Below are positions 29,501 to 43,400 of a DNA stretch of 64,000 nucleotides, piece by piece; the stretch's first letter is position 1; each line of letters opens with the position of its first letter. This DNA is from Chromobotia macracanthus (taxonomy: Eukaryota > Chordata > Actinopteri > Cypriniformes > Botiidae). The notes under the pieces are model-generated. The model searched no databases and was not told where the DNA came from. It worked only from the letters and a program-made list of their open reading frames with translations. Position numbers and translations under genes: made by a program. The stretch lies in assembly GCA_036877525.1 (NCBI GenBank), contig JAZGTH010000068.1, positions 3,862,001-3,926,000 on the forward strand. Direction: 5' to 3'.

Positions 29501-32500
29501 CTATGACCTACAAATTTCTTTGTAAGTCACTTCAGATATAATGGCTTAATTGAACCAATTTACTGGTAATAGTCTGAATACACACAAATCACAACCCATC
29601 ACCTAAATTACAATCACTTTATGACATATAAAGATACAGTACTGTCCCTGCCTTACCCATTACAAATGAAACATTTCTCACACATCATCAAAATCATACA
29701 TACAATTTATCAGAAATGCTCTACATAGATTTGCGTCACTGTGGCCATTATATAATCAGCTTTGAAATGGGGGTGACATAGAGACAGGCTGAACCAGCCC
29801 CCTCTGTCTCATCCCTGTTAAAAGCTGGGAAGGTCCTCTGCTCACAGTACAGAAAAACTCGAGAGAATGAGCCACTGAGATAGGCACAGCGAAAGAGAGA
29901 GATACTGAGCAACAGTGCAGGAGAGAGAGCCATGCGGTGGTTCGCAATCCTCCTGCCTGGAACACAATTATTTTAAGTAGTTTTCCCATCAGTGGCGAGC
30001 ATAAGCGGAAGACCCTCGAGTGAGCCAAAACCTTTTCTGCTGTGGCAATAGGGGGAAAAAAAGCAGCTCTCCAATTTATTTGATAAGGCAAGCGGAACTC
30101 AGTCCTGCCAACTGCTGCAAAATCACCCTCGAACCCTCGGCCAGCTCTTGTCAGTCAGCTGACATTTTATTGCCCACATCTATACAGTGATGTGGAATTT
30201 TATCTATATGATTCGTATATACGCATATAAACAAGTGATGCAGAAAACAAGCATAGAAAAGAGACATGATGGAGACCCACCTGAACGTTAGCTGAATGTT
30301 ATCTGAATCTTAAACAGTTAAACGGCTTAGACTGTGTCCCAATTTTATAATATCTATCCTACATATTATACAAAATTTGAATTAGTAAATCATGTGCCAA
30401 AACATAGTACATTGAAAATATGATGTCAACGATGCTTGTATGATATACTATGTGTGCATACTTTATATGGCTGACATTATATGGGGGAGGAGGAATTTAC
30501 GATGGTTTAATTAATTGCCTTTATCATTTGTAGTAAAATAGTGATAGATTTTTTAATATAGGAACCTAAAAGTTAACTGATAATTAATTTTAAGGTATTA
30601 TAATGTTCCAATATGGGAATACAGTTTTACTGCTTACTCAAAAGTATGTACTTTTCCAAAGTGAAGTATGTGAATTAGGACACAACCCCACTCGTCATAG
30701 TCTCATTACATGAGATAGTTGGATCAGTCACACCGTCACACCAATATCTGTGGATGCAGGGCATGCTGGGATAGATCTGACGACAGTGGAAACCACAGGA
30801 GGATGCATGCTGGGATTAACTACTAATCAGATCTGAGTTTTTATGAGGCTTCTGAGAGTTTTAAAACTATATTTGCACATATTTTCACAAGCATCCCCTA
30901 ACTCTCCAGCCCTTATCTCTCTCCAGTCCTCGCTTTCAGAGACTGACGCCATAAATTAATTTGATGGGAGGATAAATGTCGGGCCAAACACTTCTAAAGA
31001 TCAAATCAAATATCAGATTCTTTTCAACACTGAATCAGTGTCAAAGACAATGAGAGAACCAACAGTTGAACAGAACAGATGAAAAGAAAAATGAGGACAA
31101 TGAAAAAGAGGCTTTTGGCTTTTGAGAGCCCCTCATTGACCACTCTGTGATACAGACCATAATCTCACATGATTACAACAGTTTACCGCCTCAAAAAAAG
31201 AACGTGTGTGTGCCCTTGAAAAACTATTCATTTGAGACAAACTTGTGGTTCATGTGCGGCCAATTTATGACACACTTTGGCACAAGCTCATTTGAATATG
31301 AAAATATGAAATTGTGGCTAACTTGTACTTGAACCTGTTGCGGTAGGGGTCTGCGTGAGTGAAAAGAGAAAGAAAGGAGTTAATAAAGAAGATGCAAGGA
31401 GTGGAAAAAGTGAAAAAGTTTGTCATTCTGGCATCAAGAGCATCAAAGGCTAGTATGAGAGCCTTTCTTCATTACCTCCTCATTACAAATGCACAAACAT
31501 GCAACATGGGCATGCCCCTCTATCTCTGTCTCTCTGTTCTTCCCCCTTTTTAATAGCGGTCTAATTACATTCAGACCACTATCTCTCGCCACCCACCTTC
31601 TCCCACTGCCACACTCTCACCTCTGTTTCTCGCTCCTACAAGCTTTCCTCTTAAATAAATCACTTGTAACAGCACAGCTGTTCTATGAAACTTTTACTAG
31701 GCTTTGCTGGTGTCGTCTAGATAATCACAGCTTTCTTTCTTTGTAGCAGCGCTGGGAAAGGCCTTCTGCATTTGTCTTCTACTGTTGCCAGTGTTGCCTG
31801 CGGTGCTACAGTGTCTGTGTGGACCAGTTTTGTGATGGAGACCACTTAATCATTTCTTGTTAAGACAGATCTATGAGCGGACCACTCTGGTTGCAATGGT
31901 ATACGTTTCACCGGGGAGTCATTTTGTGTCAGGCTTATACGTTTTCCTAGAACAACCAGATGTCCTGCTTTTCCGGGGAACCTTCTGTATTTGTAATGAG
32001 TTGGAACACGTGGAAAGCAGCTAACGTATGGGACCATCCTGGGAATAACTGACATCTGCTCATTTTTTCCTAGATTTGTTGTTGTGCAGTAAGCATGTTT
32101 GTCCTGTAGGAGGCTTGTGGCTGAAGTAGCCATGTAGGTGTTTAACATTAAGAAGTATCCGTTAAAACAGTGCTGGTAGACTTTAATGAGGTCAACACCC
32201 TGACGAATAAAGCCAAGTGTGTGTCGTATTTCTCCATTTTCAATACATCATAATGCACCTTTTACAAGCTCCAGTAAATTACTGCAAAATAATGAAATAC
32301 TAGTAGCAATAAATTGCTGTCGCACTGATGGATAAAGATTTAACTGATGATAATCTACAATTTACATGTGTTCATGTTTACATTTTTCCTCCAAGGAAGA
32401 AGAAAATGCAGAGAAGAAAATATTTTGGGCTTTTGCCACCTTTATTTTTAAATAGAACAGGTTCAGCCTCTGCCAAAAACATGTGTGTGTTTCTGCATCC

Positions 32501-34443
32501 ACACCACTAGGTGTCAGTATAAGTCTAAGACGCCTGACACTGACCAACACAAACAAAAAACTACAAAGATGTTTAGGTAGCAAATGAAAGTTATACACAA
32601 CATTTCTCTGGGCTTTCTCACCATCTCTATGGATATTTTTACCACGCGTAGTGCGATGCATTGTATCTGCGGGGGAAATATGCGATACTGCCTCAAAATT
32701 CAGCCCAAACAATTGGGAGCGCACCTATGATGTCTAATACTAGTTTTGAAGTACACATCATGTTTGGTGTTGAAACAGTACTGAGGTGTCAGAGCACTTA
32801 CATTAATCTCTAAGCCCCTTTTTTAATTTTGTTCAATGCTTTGATTTGTTTGTTCAGTGAAGTATGAGAACCAGAGAGAAGAAAACACAATAAATGATGC
32901 AATTAAGCAGGCACAAAGAATATTCTTCCTCCTGACCTCTGACTCCCCCCTTATGCCATTCTTGTTTTTAATACACTGAGAGCTGTCCTCATGGTCACCT
33001 CCAGCCTAATCTTCTTCCTCTGGCACTGTTTAAACCGCTGTGCATGAGTTCCTGTCTCTTTATTCTCTCCCTGAGAGTTCATGCCTTTCTCTCTTTCTCT
33101 CTCTCGCTTTCACATATGAATGCACAACTGCATTTTCAATGTGCACAAAAATACGCACACCCACATACACGCATGCAGACGTCCTCAGTGCAGCCCATCT
33201 CCCTGGCAGTGTGTGTTTTTAGTTTGCTCTGGCCTAATCAGCCCAAAGCAGTGATGCAGTGAGTCTGCACCACTGTTATTTAAACTCACTTGAATCTGTG
33301 CACACTCACATGAACATTTTATTGCTCGTGGGTTGCTCTTTCATACCTCAGGCTTTCTCAGTTATGCCTTGTTTAAGTATCAACCAATATTCCTTGAAAT
33401 GAAAGCAAATGGGAACATTTCTCATATCACAAGTAATACAATTTATGTGGATGGCATAGTTTAGATGTTTTGTTCATGTAATTTAAAATGTGTGATTGCA
33501 GACAAATCAGAGCACAGTCTGAGACATAACTGACATTGCCTCTGAACGTGGGATATATGTGAGGGTCTTATTTTTCAGGACAAAATCTAAGCAGGGGACT
33601 TAAGCAAATGTCTCAGTGTGTTTTCTACTTAATCTCATTGCTATAAAGTAGAAACAATTAAATGTTACAGGTAGGGTAGGCAACATAAGCTAGCTTCTAA
33701 AGCATAAAATCCCACCCTCCCTTCAGAGTGCTCTTCCTGTGCCTTTCACAGAAAATGCATAAATATAAATAAATATATTTAGACCACTTTACTTTCAGGA
33801 TGATTCAGGATGTGAGGAGACCACTTGAGTTTACACAACATAGACTTCCAATTCTACAGTTCACAAAATTGTATGGTTTGTAACAACATATAGGCCATAT
33901 TGTGTCTGAAATGCCAATTTCTCAATTTTGTATAAGAGCAATATCACCTGTGATACAGATACTAATATTCTGTATGACTGTACTCTTGCTCATGTAATAT
34001 TGCTTGATTAATGCACAGGGACAGTAAGTCATCTTGGTTGATTACTTTAAAAAGTGCAAACACTGTGGCACCTTCAATTTTAAAACTCCATTTGATGCTG
34101 CTAATAGTGAAAAGATGATACAGTAACCCAGAAATGTTATACGTATGTATGTGTCTTTGAGAGCAGACGTACAACTGTTGCCCCATAAACTTCCATTGAA
34201 GCATTTATTTACCTTCTGTCTGTAATCAACATCAAAATCTGAGTGAGAGAGCGAGTGGGGGGTGACATGGCCATCACCTCCGCAATCTAAAATCTGTGTT
34301 CCATCAGGATCAGAGCAGATTACCACACAGAGATTATGAGACAACATTTACTTTTCACACGCTCAGGAAACGTTTTACACAGCAGTGTTTGCTCAAATGG
34401 AACAAAGCTTTCTTGTCCTTCTTTGTGTTGTGAAGGGATTGTT

Positions 34444-34475
<32 letters not shown>

Positions 34476-37400
34476 CTGGATCTGGCCAGGGTTCTAATAA
34501 CCGAGTTTAAATGAACTATCTTCTCAAAGGCCTGTTTATGATATCATTCCCCTCATAAATCCCCCATTGTTCTCCATCACAAATACAATGCTCATCCATA
34601 ATGGCTTCTAATGCTGACATTAAGCAGTGACTGGCTTTAAGACACCAGTGCTGCAGTGTAAACATAAAGGCAGAAAACAACAATAAACTTTTTATAGGAT
34701 TTATCTGATGGGATTGTTTGATTTTCATGAGTATCTTTAATCTAACAGAATGAAGACATTGAGGTTCATATGACATGATGACTTCTGACTGCTCAACCAT
34801 TTCACCCATTATATCAAATGAATATAAAACTCTTAAGTTTCAATTGAGATAAATCGTACTATGCAGCCAGCAAATTATAATATAATGTGCACCAATCTGT
34901 GGGGAAATGAGTGATTTCACTCAGTGTCTCTGAGCAACATTCAAAAGTGCTTTTATTATTGAAAGAAAGATGAAAAATCTGGAACTGCTGTTCCGTTATG
35001 TTTAATTTTAGTCTACGAGCATGTACGTACAATAAAATAAAGTTTTAATTTATCTTCACAGTTAGCATGCTTTGTGTGAAATTATATAAAGAACTCATAA
35101 CAGCAGTCAACATTAACAGAAATTAATGCTTAACTTTTAAAACAAGTCAAAGTATTAATTAAAAAACGAGTGCCATCGTATTGCCATAAAAATATAAATG
35201 AAGACGTGTAAATACGCACCACTATGATGGTAGTTTCATTTCTATTCTAAGCATCTTACAGTCTGTTTAAAAAACATGGTATATTGTAATTTTCATATAC
35301 GTCAATCTTTATTAGATATTACTATGCAAGTTAGATATTGTAGGAATTCGGGTTGAAGCAATTACAGATACAATTTTGTAACTATAGGTAAAGGTGACAC
35401 TACCTGGGTGACAAAAGAAGGGAAAATTTACTGCAATATTTCACTACAGGTTGTATGTTTATATAACTCTGTATGTGTCCAATACAAATCTCAAATTAAT
35501 GAAACAAAACTGATAGTATTTATAAAGAACTACAAAATGTACACATACATTACACATACTGCATGAACAAAACAAAAGCTCAGAAGCCAATGCTCCAACC
35601 ACAAGACTTACACAATGAAACAGGGGCAATTCTAAGCAACCCAAGAAACACTAGTAGCCATATTCTGAGACTTAAAATTTGCATATCTATAAACACACAT
35701 TTTCTACCGAGAAAACAAAGGTAAGCTCATTCCACAACAGCTGGTTTAACACAACCCACCCACCACCTCTCTCGCTCAAAAACACACACTCCTTTAGACC
35801 CCTTTTAAGTGTGAAAGCACTCAAGCTGAGCCTCGCCCCGGCGTTGTCGCTCTTCCCCATGAGGTTTGGGCCTAGAGGAGCCATCCATAAAAGACAGAGA
35901 GAGAGAGACCAGTGAGGAGCTAGTTTTCCTGAGGCAAAGCTTGTCTTTTCCCATCAGCTTGCTTGTTCTAAACAGGGTTTAGGACCAGAAACCCACTCAC
36001 AGGACTGATAGAGGGGGACAAGTTCAGCTTGGCTTTAGCTGGTGTAGAGCGAAAGATCGACCCACAGGGACTAGTGTTCTCCCTGAAAATGGAGGCCTTT
36101 AGTTTTACATTGCAGCCTTATATTCTGGCCTAATGATGACAAGGGGTGAAGATGACGACACAGAAGTGGCTGCAGTTTTGATTGGTATCCCCTTGAGAAA
36201 AAATTAGACATAATAATCCCATGTTAAGAAAACAGATCAATGTTTTGTTGATTGTAAAAAGACATACCACCCAAGTTATTCCTATTATGCTGTGCAATTT
36301 TATCTTTCCTGCATATATGTCTTAATATACTGGATTACAAATTACAACACAATTTGAATAGTGTAAAATCTAGTTTGAAATTAGTTTTTTTACTATAATA
36401 TTTGTCACAGAGGGGTCAAATTTAGATAATTTTCTTTGGTTTGAGCACATCCACAAGTTGCTATGCAACAACTTTTGGAATAAACCCTGTTTTTTTTACT
36501 TATTTATTCCTCCTTTTTGTACTTTAAACTTAAAATGTTTTTGGAAATATTGTATTATTTAGCTATTAATTTGCTATGTTGTCCATATTACTTTTCATTA
36601 GGATTTTGAAACACTTGTAACCACCAGGATTTGTTCTGATGGGGGAGAAACATTTGTGAGTATTAGCAACAAATCTGCCCTGTTTCTCAGTTTTCATCCT
36701 GTTACTGGTAGTTCCACCGTTACTCATTCTGTTAATTTTGTGATTATTGTATTTAAATAATCAAGCTGTAATGGATAAAGCCTAAACATCTGAGCTTGAC
36801 TGGAGCATATTTTCTTGTATATGCTCTTTCACAGACCCACTCTTTAAATAACATCACACACATATTCACATTTTAAAGTTCAAAAATTAGCCTGATGCAT
36901 AACAGAAATAACCCACATACATTCTGCAAGCACCCTTTAAGTCCCACTTAAATAATGTTCAGTAATCCTAAAGCAATTTTCTAGTTCTTTGGCCTTAAAT
37001 GACTTTATTTAAAATGTAAAATGGCCCTCTTAGGAAGTGGGTGCTGTGAGGGACGAGATGCTGCATGGTTATTAAAGCAAAGTGGAGGTCAGTGGTAAAA
37101 GCCACATCGACTGTGGCCCAGATGGCTGGAAGGTGCCTCATAACAAGACCACACTAACATTCTCCCTCTCATTTAAACCAGCCTCACAGACTGGCCTCGG
37201 TTGCCGTGGCGCCCAGCCATGGAGAAGCGAGTGCTTTGCACACACTTGGCGGTTAGAGCTGTCATAGGCTTCATTCTAGCTGTGAGGTCTGTTGTATCAT
37301 CGCAGGCAGAGGAAAAGAGAAAGAGCTAAAATAAAACAAGCACTGAGAAAATAAATTCTCAGCAGACCTTGTTGGCTGAGACATACTGCGGAGATGTGCA

Positions 37401-40400
37401 AATATGTTTCTTGTGTTGTTCACACTCCCACAGTGAACAGTAGAGAAAGAAATTAAACATACAGTTCCTACATGAAGTCAGAATACGTTTAACGACTGCT
37501 GATGCACCCACACACACAGATATGCAAGAGCAATAGGCATTCAAATTTATTATTTACTGCTAAAATATAGATCTAAACACAAAAACACATTGTTGCCTCA
37601 TCATAAGGCTTTAGAACCAAACCGCAACATGCTACAACTTTGCAAAAATGCAACCTCTGATATTTCTCACGGACGTGTGGTTTTTACTGGAAAGGCTGCC
37701 GTGACATTATGCATTAAAAGCACTAGGGATCCCAGTGAGCTTTTCTTTCTCCATTTATTTCACAGGTAAATCCGTTGGCACTGATAACGGGGGACCCGCA
37801 GGGGTCTGTACTTGGCATATCACCATTTTGGCAGGTAGTGTTGCAAAGTAGTGAGAGAAGTATATATTTTTATATTGTCTATTTACAGTACTGTCTGACA
37901 AAAATCTATTTAAATGAGCGTCTGCTATGCCTCTAGGCGGCAGAGATCAGTAGCTCCATGTGTTCATCTATCTGTGTAAATATATTAAAATAAACAGACA
38001 ACCATATCTAGGGCAATATTCATATCCTGCCTTTTTCCAACCATATCTTTGTTGCGAAAGCTTGAATGTTAACATCACGGGTACAGGTCGAGTGTTTATG
38101 AGATTTCTGAGCTAAAGAGATATCGTGCTTATACAGGTAGAAGAACTGTGTTTTGGGGTTGCGTTAGAGTGCTTTAAAAGCACTGTTTCTTTGAGTTTAA
38201 TACTGCTCTTGAAACCATTAGATTTCAACAGCTTTAAAACAGTTGTTTCAGGCCCCACCCACAAAAGCCCTGATGACTGTATGCATTGTGCAAAACACAG
38301 CATGAATTACAAATGCATGTAAATTTACTTTCGACCCCCAGTAGTTTCATTGTACAGGGTTGTAACATTCATATAAACCTGATCGACAAATGGAGATTGT
38401 TGATACCTAGGCAGTGAGGGTGCTTGTACTTACATTGGGGCAGTAGGTGTTTTAAAAGTTAAAAATTGGTACAAATTATTATTTTCTAGGCATGTAACAG
38501 TATACCATGATGCGGTGCAGATTTGTGACTTATCTCGCATGATGTGACAACATGCCCTGCTACCCAGCATGCCCTTGCATCCAGCATTATTAGTGTGTTT
38601 CAATTGACAGTGTCAATTATTCCTACAACAATTTTTGTTTGTGGCAGAATTGAGAAAATAAATAACAATGGCTGAATTTCATGTTCTGTGGTGGAAATTA
38701 AAGCACTCCTCTGTATATTACTTACAAAAATGAAATAATGTAAGAAAAATATTCCTCTAATCATTCATATTTAAATCTGCATGATTAGATTTATCAGCAC
38801 CCCACAAAGCAATACGCTACAACTACAATGATCATAATTTTTCCTGCAGCCTTTAATTGCTAAAGTCATTTATGTCGCAGCCAGGGGCCTCTCAGACATG
38901 TGGCAAGGGTACGAGCCTCTCAGAAAAGAAGATGAATAAGCTCAGAAATAAAGGTACATGCATATGTGCTGTAATGTGAGAGGCAGGGGAAGGAGTGACA
39001 GAGTTATAGTGCTGTAGCTGCAGGGAAGCTGTGAACATGAGGGCTCTCAAGCATCACATCTCATCCATCATCTCCCAGGAGACTGGACACAACCATCATG
39101 TTCCACACACACACACTCGCATATGTGTTTACAGTGTGGTTTTTATACTGTGCTAATCAAATTTTCTGTCCCTGTATCCTAACCCACACCTAAACCTATC
39201 CCTAACAGAAAACCTTTAGCATTATTTATTTTAAAAAATAACAATTTAGTATGCTTTTTAAGGCAAATGGTTTATAAAGAAGCAAGGAGTGTCCTTGTAA
39301 ACCATGTTTACATTGTTATACACGTCATTATTGATCTATGTATCTATAATGCAAAGGGTTAATTTGGAAGTATTTATAATTAGCTTTAAACAAGACCTAT
39401 AGTTTTTGGTACGTGTATAGTTTTGGTGTGTGTATGTACTTATCTCTATGTATGAGGTTGCATCCAGTGTCAGGGTGTCAGGCCTGGCTCTTGTGTTAAT
39501 ACAGCTGCACACAAGGCTGTCTTATCTCGGGCCCCAGGCAAATCACTGAGGATTGTGTGTGTGTGAGGACAGAAAGGCACTGAGTAGAGTTGTTCAGACT
39601 GCAGGACAGTATGTCAGCGTCACAGTAATTACTGTAATGTACTTTAATTACTTCCCTTTTAGACTCATTCACTGTCTGCTGTTTAAACTGATACTCGCTA
39701 CACCAACAGATATGCAACAGAACGAGATATCCTCATTGCAATCCGTTGAAATGGTATCAGAAATCACATCAGAAACCTTAATAATTGTACTGCATATAGC
39801 AGGTGTACGGTTGCCTTTATATTTAATGGGACCACACCAATGAGAGCCCAGACGAAATCTCCAGACTTTTCTGCTGATTTTGAGGGGAAAATTTAGTGGA
39901 GCTGAAAATCCTGTGCTGTTATGGTAAGGGTGCATGGCATGTTTAATTTGATGTTTGTAAAAACAAGGCTGTGAGGGACACGGCTGGATCTTGGTCTGGA
40001 CCATAGGCACATATTTCTGCAGACAAAAAGCCGGATCTCAGCATCACTGAGGTACCGTGGATGAGAATTCAAAAGTGCAGAACTTGCAGTACCTTGAGGA
40101 CTGTGTGAGGAACAGTGGGCAGCTGTGAGGTCCAGGAGAACTACAAAAAAAGGCTACAAACAAGCTATTGGTGCCTGAGGAGGGCACCCAAGATGCTGAG
40201 AACCAAGGCTGTATAAAGTTTTGAACAGGATACTTTGTGTACATTCAGTTACTCGTGGGAAATGCATAAATGGCTGTTATGTGCATCATCTGATATATTT
40301 TATTTTGTGTATATGTATTTTATATTATTCTACAGGCACTAATGAAATCTCTCTTGTTTTCTGTATAAAATTACAAACATATTGCAGATTCTGTGGATGG

Positions 40401-43400
40401 GGTATACATCCACATAGACTGCCATCATCCAGCCCTGGGTAAAGGATAGATGCACTTAATACCTCTTCAATATCTCAGTGTTGCAAAAAAACTCTGAAAA
40501 TATTATATGTAATGGAGGACCTTTAGACCGTACAACCCATTGCACACCCTTGTTGTCATTTACACTAAATTAAAAACGACATATACTCAGACTCTCAGGT
40601 TCACCGGCAGATGTAACCCTAATCAAAGTAGCCAAAACATATAATAAACAAACACAAAAGGAAGAAGGAAGTGTAGAATTTTGATTAACGTTCTAATTCC
40701 GCTGAAGTCTTCCGAGTTCTCTGGGATCAGATTCCATGTGAAATGAATCATAATGAACGCATCCTATGCAAAACAATATCTGCAGTGTTACAATTGCTAG
40801 CTGGATGATTTGGCATAACGTTCCACTATGGTAATTACAGGAAAAACCCATGTGCTCTTTTCTTAACATAAGTGAACACCTACCACAGGCTTCCTAATAA
40901 ACATGCCCTTTCAACGAGACCCCAGAGTGGAATACAAATACAGTGTGACCTTTCAGTCTTTGATAATGGTCTAATAAAGACCAGTTCAGAGGCTTGTACA
41001 AACAATCCAGCCATCTTGGCTCAATGTCACCCATCTGAGCACTGACCACACCGGTAACTTTCACAACAAGGTGACAGGTTCCTCAGCATGGGCATGTAAC
41101 AGGAGATCTTAATATATTTGCATGCTTTCACACTCTGTGCCAGTAAAAGGAGGAAAAATGCATTTATAATGCCACCTTTAGCATGCACGCAGCTCGTTAG
41201 AATCTGAAATATGTAAATGTGTGCACACACACACAAAACTAGCCTAGTATTTGTGTGAGATAATTAATTTGTGGAATCTATTTGCCCGTGCATGTAATGA
41301 TTTGAAAACTCAGCCAATAGGTAATCCTTCTTGGCACTGAGCAGCACACTGGAATCAGTTTCAGCCAACTGCTTTCTGACCACAGCGTATAATACTATTG
41401 TTTATGTCAACAGAACAGGGCCGTGGAATGAAAGATGAACCATTTTCACAATTGTTTGTTATTTATGTGACAGTAACACGCCAGTGGTTTGAGTAGGTCT
41501 TAAAAATGAATGCAAGTGTTTGGTAAGGGCACCCAAAATTTGTGCCTCAAACCCCCTTGGAGATATTGAGAAAAAAACAATTGTTGTAAAGACTGTTGCA
41601 GCACAGGCTACAACTTATGGTGTGAGAGCTGGCAGGGGTGGTTAGAAGGCTCCTTTTGAGATTTTATTGATCCGTACAAAAATGCAACCTCAAAAACATG
41701 AAAATGAAATAGCTTGAGGGAGCCAAAGAAACCAGTCGATAGAGAAAGCTGGAGCAAAAAAATGGGCTGAACCAGCCTATTGTACTCAGAATCCCTCTGA
41801 CTGTGGTAATAGCAGATCATGTTGAGCAAGTCACCAGAGTGGGAGGAGACTATATTCTCCCATCCCTGTTGGATGTCAAGGAGGTTGGTATCCAATTCTA
41901 CTTGATAGACAGGTCTTAAAATGTGTAAAGTCTGTGACAAAAATGACACACTGGTAAACCACTAGTTTAGATGTTGGTTTTCTCAGATGGTTTCATTGAG
42001 GAATTTTCATTTGTTCTCTTGATTGATCTTTGGACAGTCAAATTTAAAGGGATGGTTTCCCAAAAAAATGAAAACTTACCCACATTATTCTAAACCTGTA
42101 TTTTTGTCACACGTGCGACACAAAAAAAGAGATGTTAGGCAATTGTTTCAAATTTTGTATAATTTAAAGCAATGTAGTGTCAAGACTCGTGGAACTGCTT
42201 TATCAGGCATTATAGATTCAGAAAACTGAATCCAGCATTTCTGAGTCAAAAGCAGACCACTCTTCAAGCTTAGACTGTTTAATGGCATGTGTCATTGTGA
42301 CAATGTATCCCACACTGTGTGGGATATACATACAGCCACTGACGCGTTGATAAAATAGCCACTGTGTATTCAATGAACTGAATTCCTAAGCAATGTTGAT
42401 GGTTTGTAGCCAATACTTGTCTATACAAAAAATGATTTTCAAAAAGAAGCCTACACTGAAAAATGTTCACTGGAATAAAACATTTTTCAGCAAGCCCTAG
42501 CCTCTCCTATGTGTGTTATTTTTACGGTGCAAATTTTCAGGGTCGTGCTGCGTTCCCCCCGAAGCGTTTATACATAGCACATTTGTTATAATGCAGCTGC
42601 CATGAGATAAATACAATTTCTTTAATATTGAAAAAAGTTACTGTGACACTTTTAACTGAGTTGCTTTTACAAAAAGAAAGTAAGTTACTGAATTAGTGTA
42701 ATATTTCTTTTCATAGCTTTTTGACTTCACACAAGACAAGGTGACCAGTTAGAATAACAAGCCTGGATAATGTACTACGTAGGCGCACGTTGAGATTTAC
42801 TCTACAGGATTTTTTATAGCTGTAATGCTTTGCCTCACTGATCAGTTTAACCGCCAACTAAACCTTTAACAACACGTATTTAAAGGTGATATGTGTAACT
42901 TCTGTATCACCACCACCATCAAACAAAATACTGTGTTTACAGTTTTCAGGAACATCTTTGCAGTTGTTGTTTTTGCACAATACATGAATACAGAAGTGAA
43001 AAATTGCACACTTTTATGCGTTAATAATAGCAAAATTACACACTTGAGTGAAAATATTTTTTGGTATTTGTTGAGTGAAATAATTATTTGTTTCTCTGTT
43101 TCTAACCATTCCCAGTCGCATCTATAATTCGCTTTAAAACAGCACTTCTTACAAATACCATCAGTATTTTGCTAAAAAAAAACTTGTAATCTTATTAGCC
43201 TACTTTTGATATTAGGGCCGATGAAGTAGCTGAATGGTATATTACTGTGTACTGAGTCTAAACAGTAGCACACAATAAAAACTAAAGGGATCTCTTGTAC
43301 TGCGATTCAGATGACTTTATATTGTAGATACATAAGATCAATTTATAAATGTTTCTGCATATGACATCAATGAGACATATGTTGGTTAGTGTCGTGAAAG

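Noticed and set aside
41608..41949. A 113-codon minus-strand frame in intron 2 (contains DLLNMICYYHSQRD)
   Set aside because: It looked briefly like a retroelement protein remnant, but I could not match it to any reverse transcriptase, endonuclease or gag motif, and no related frame flanks it.
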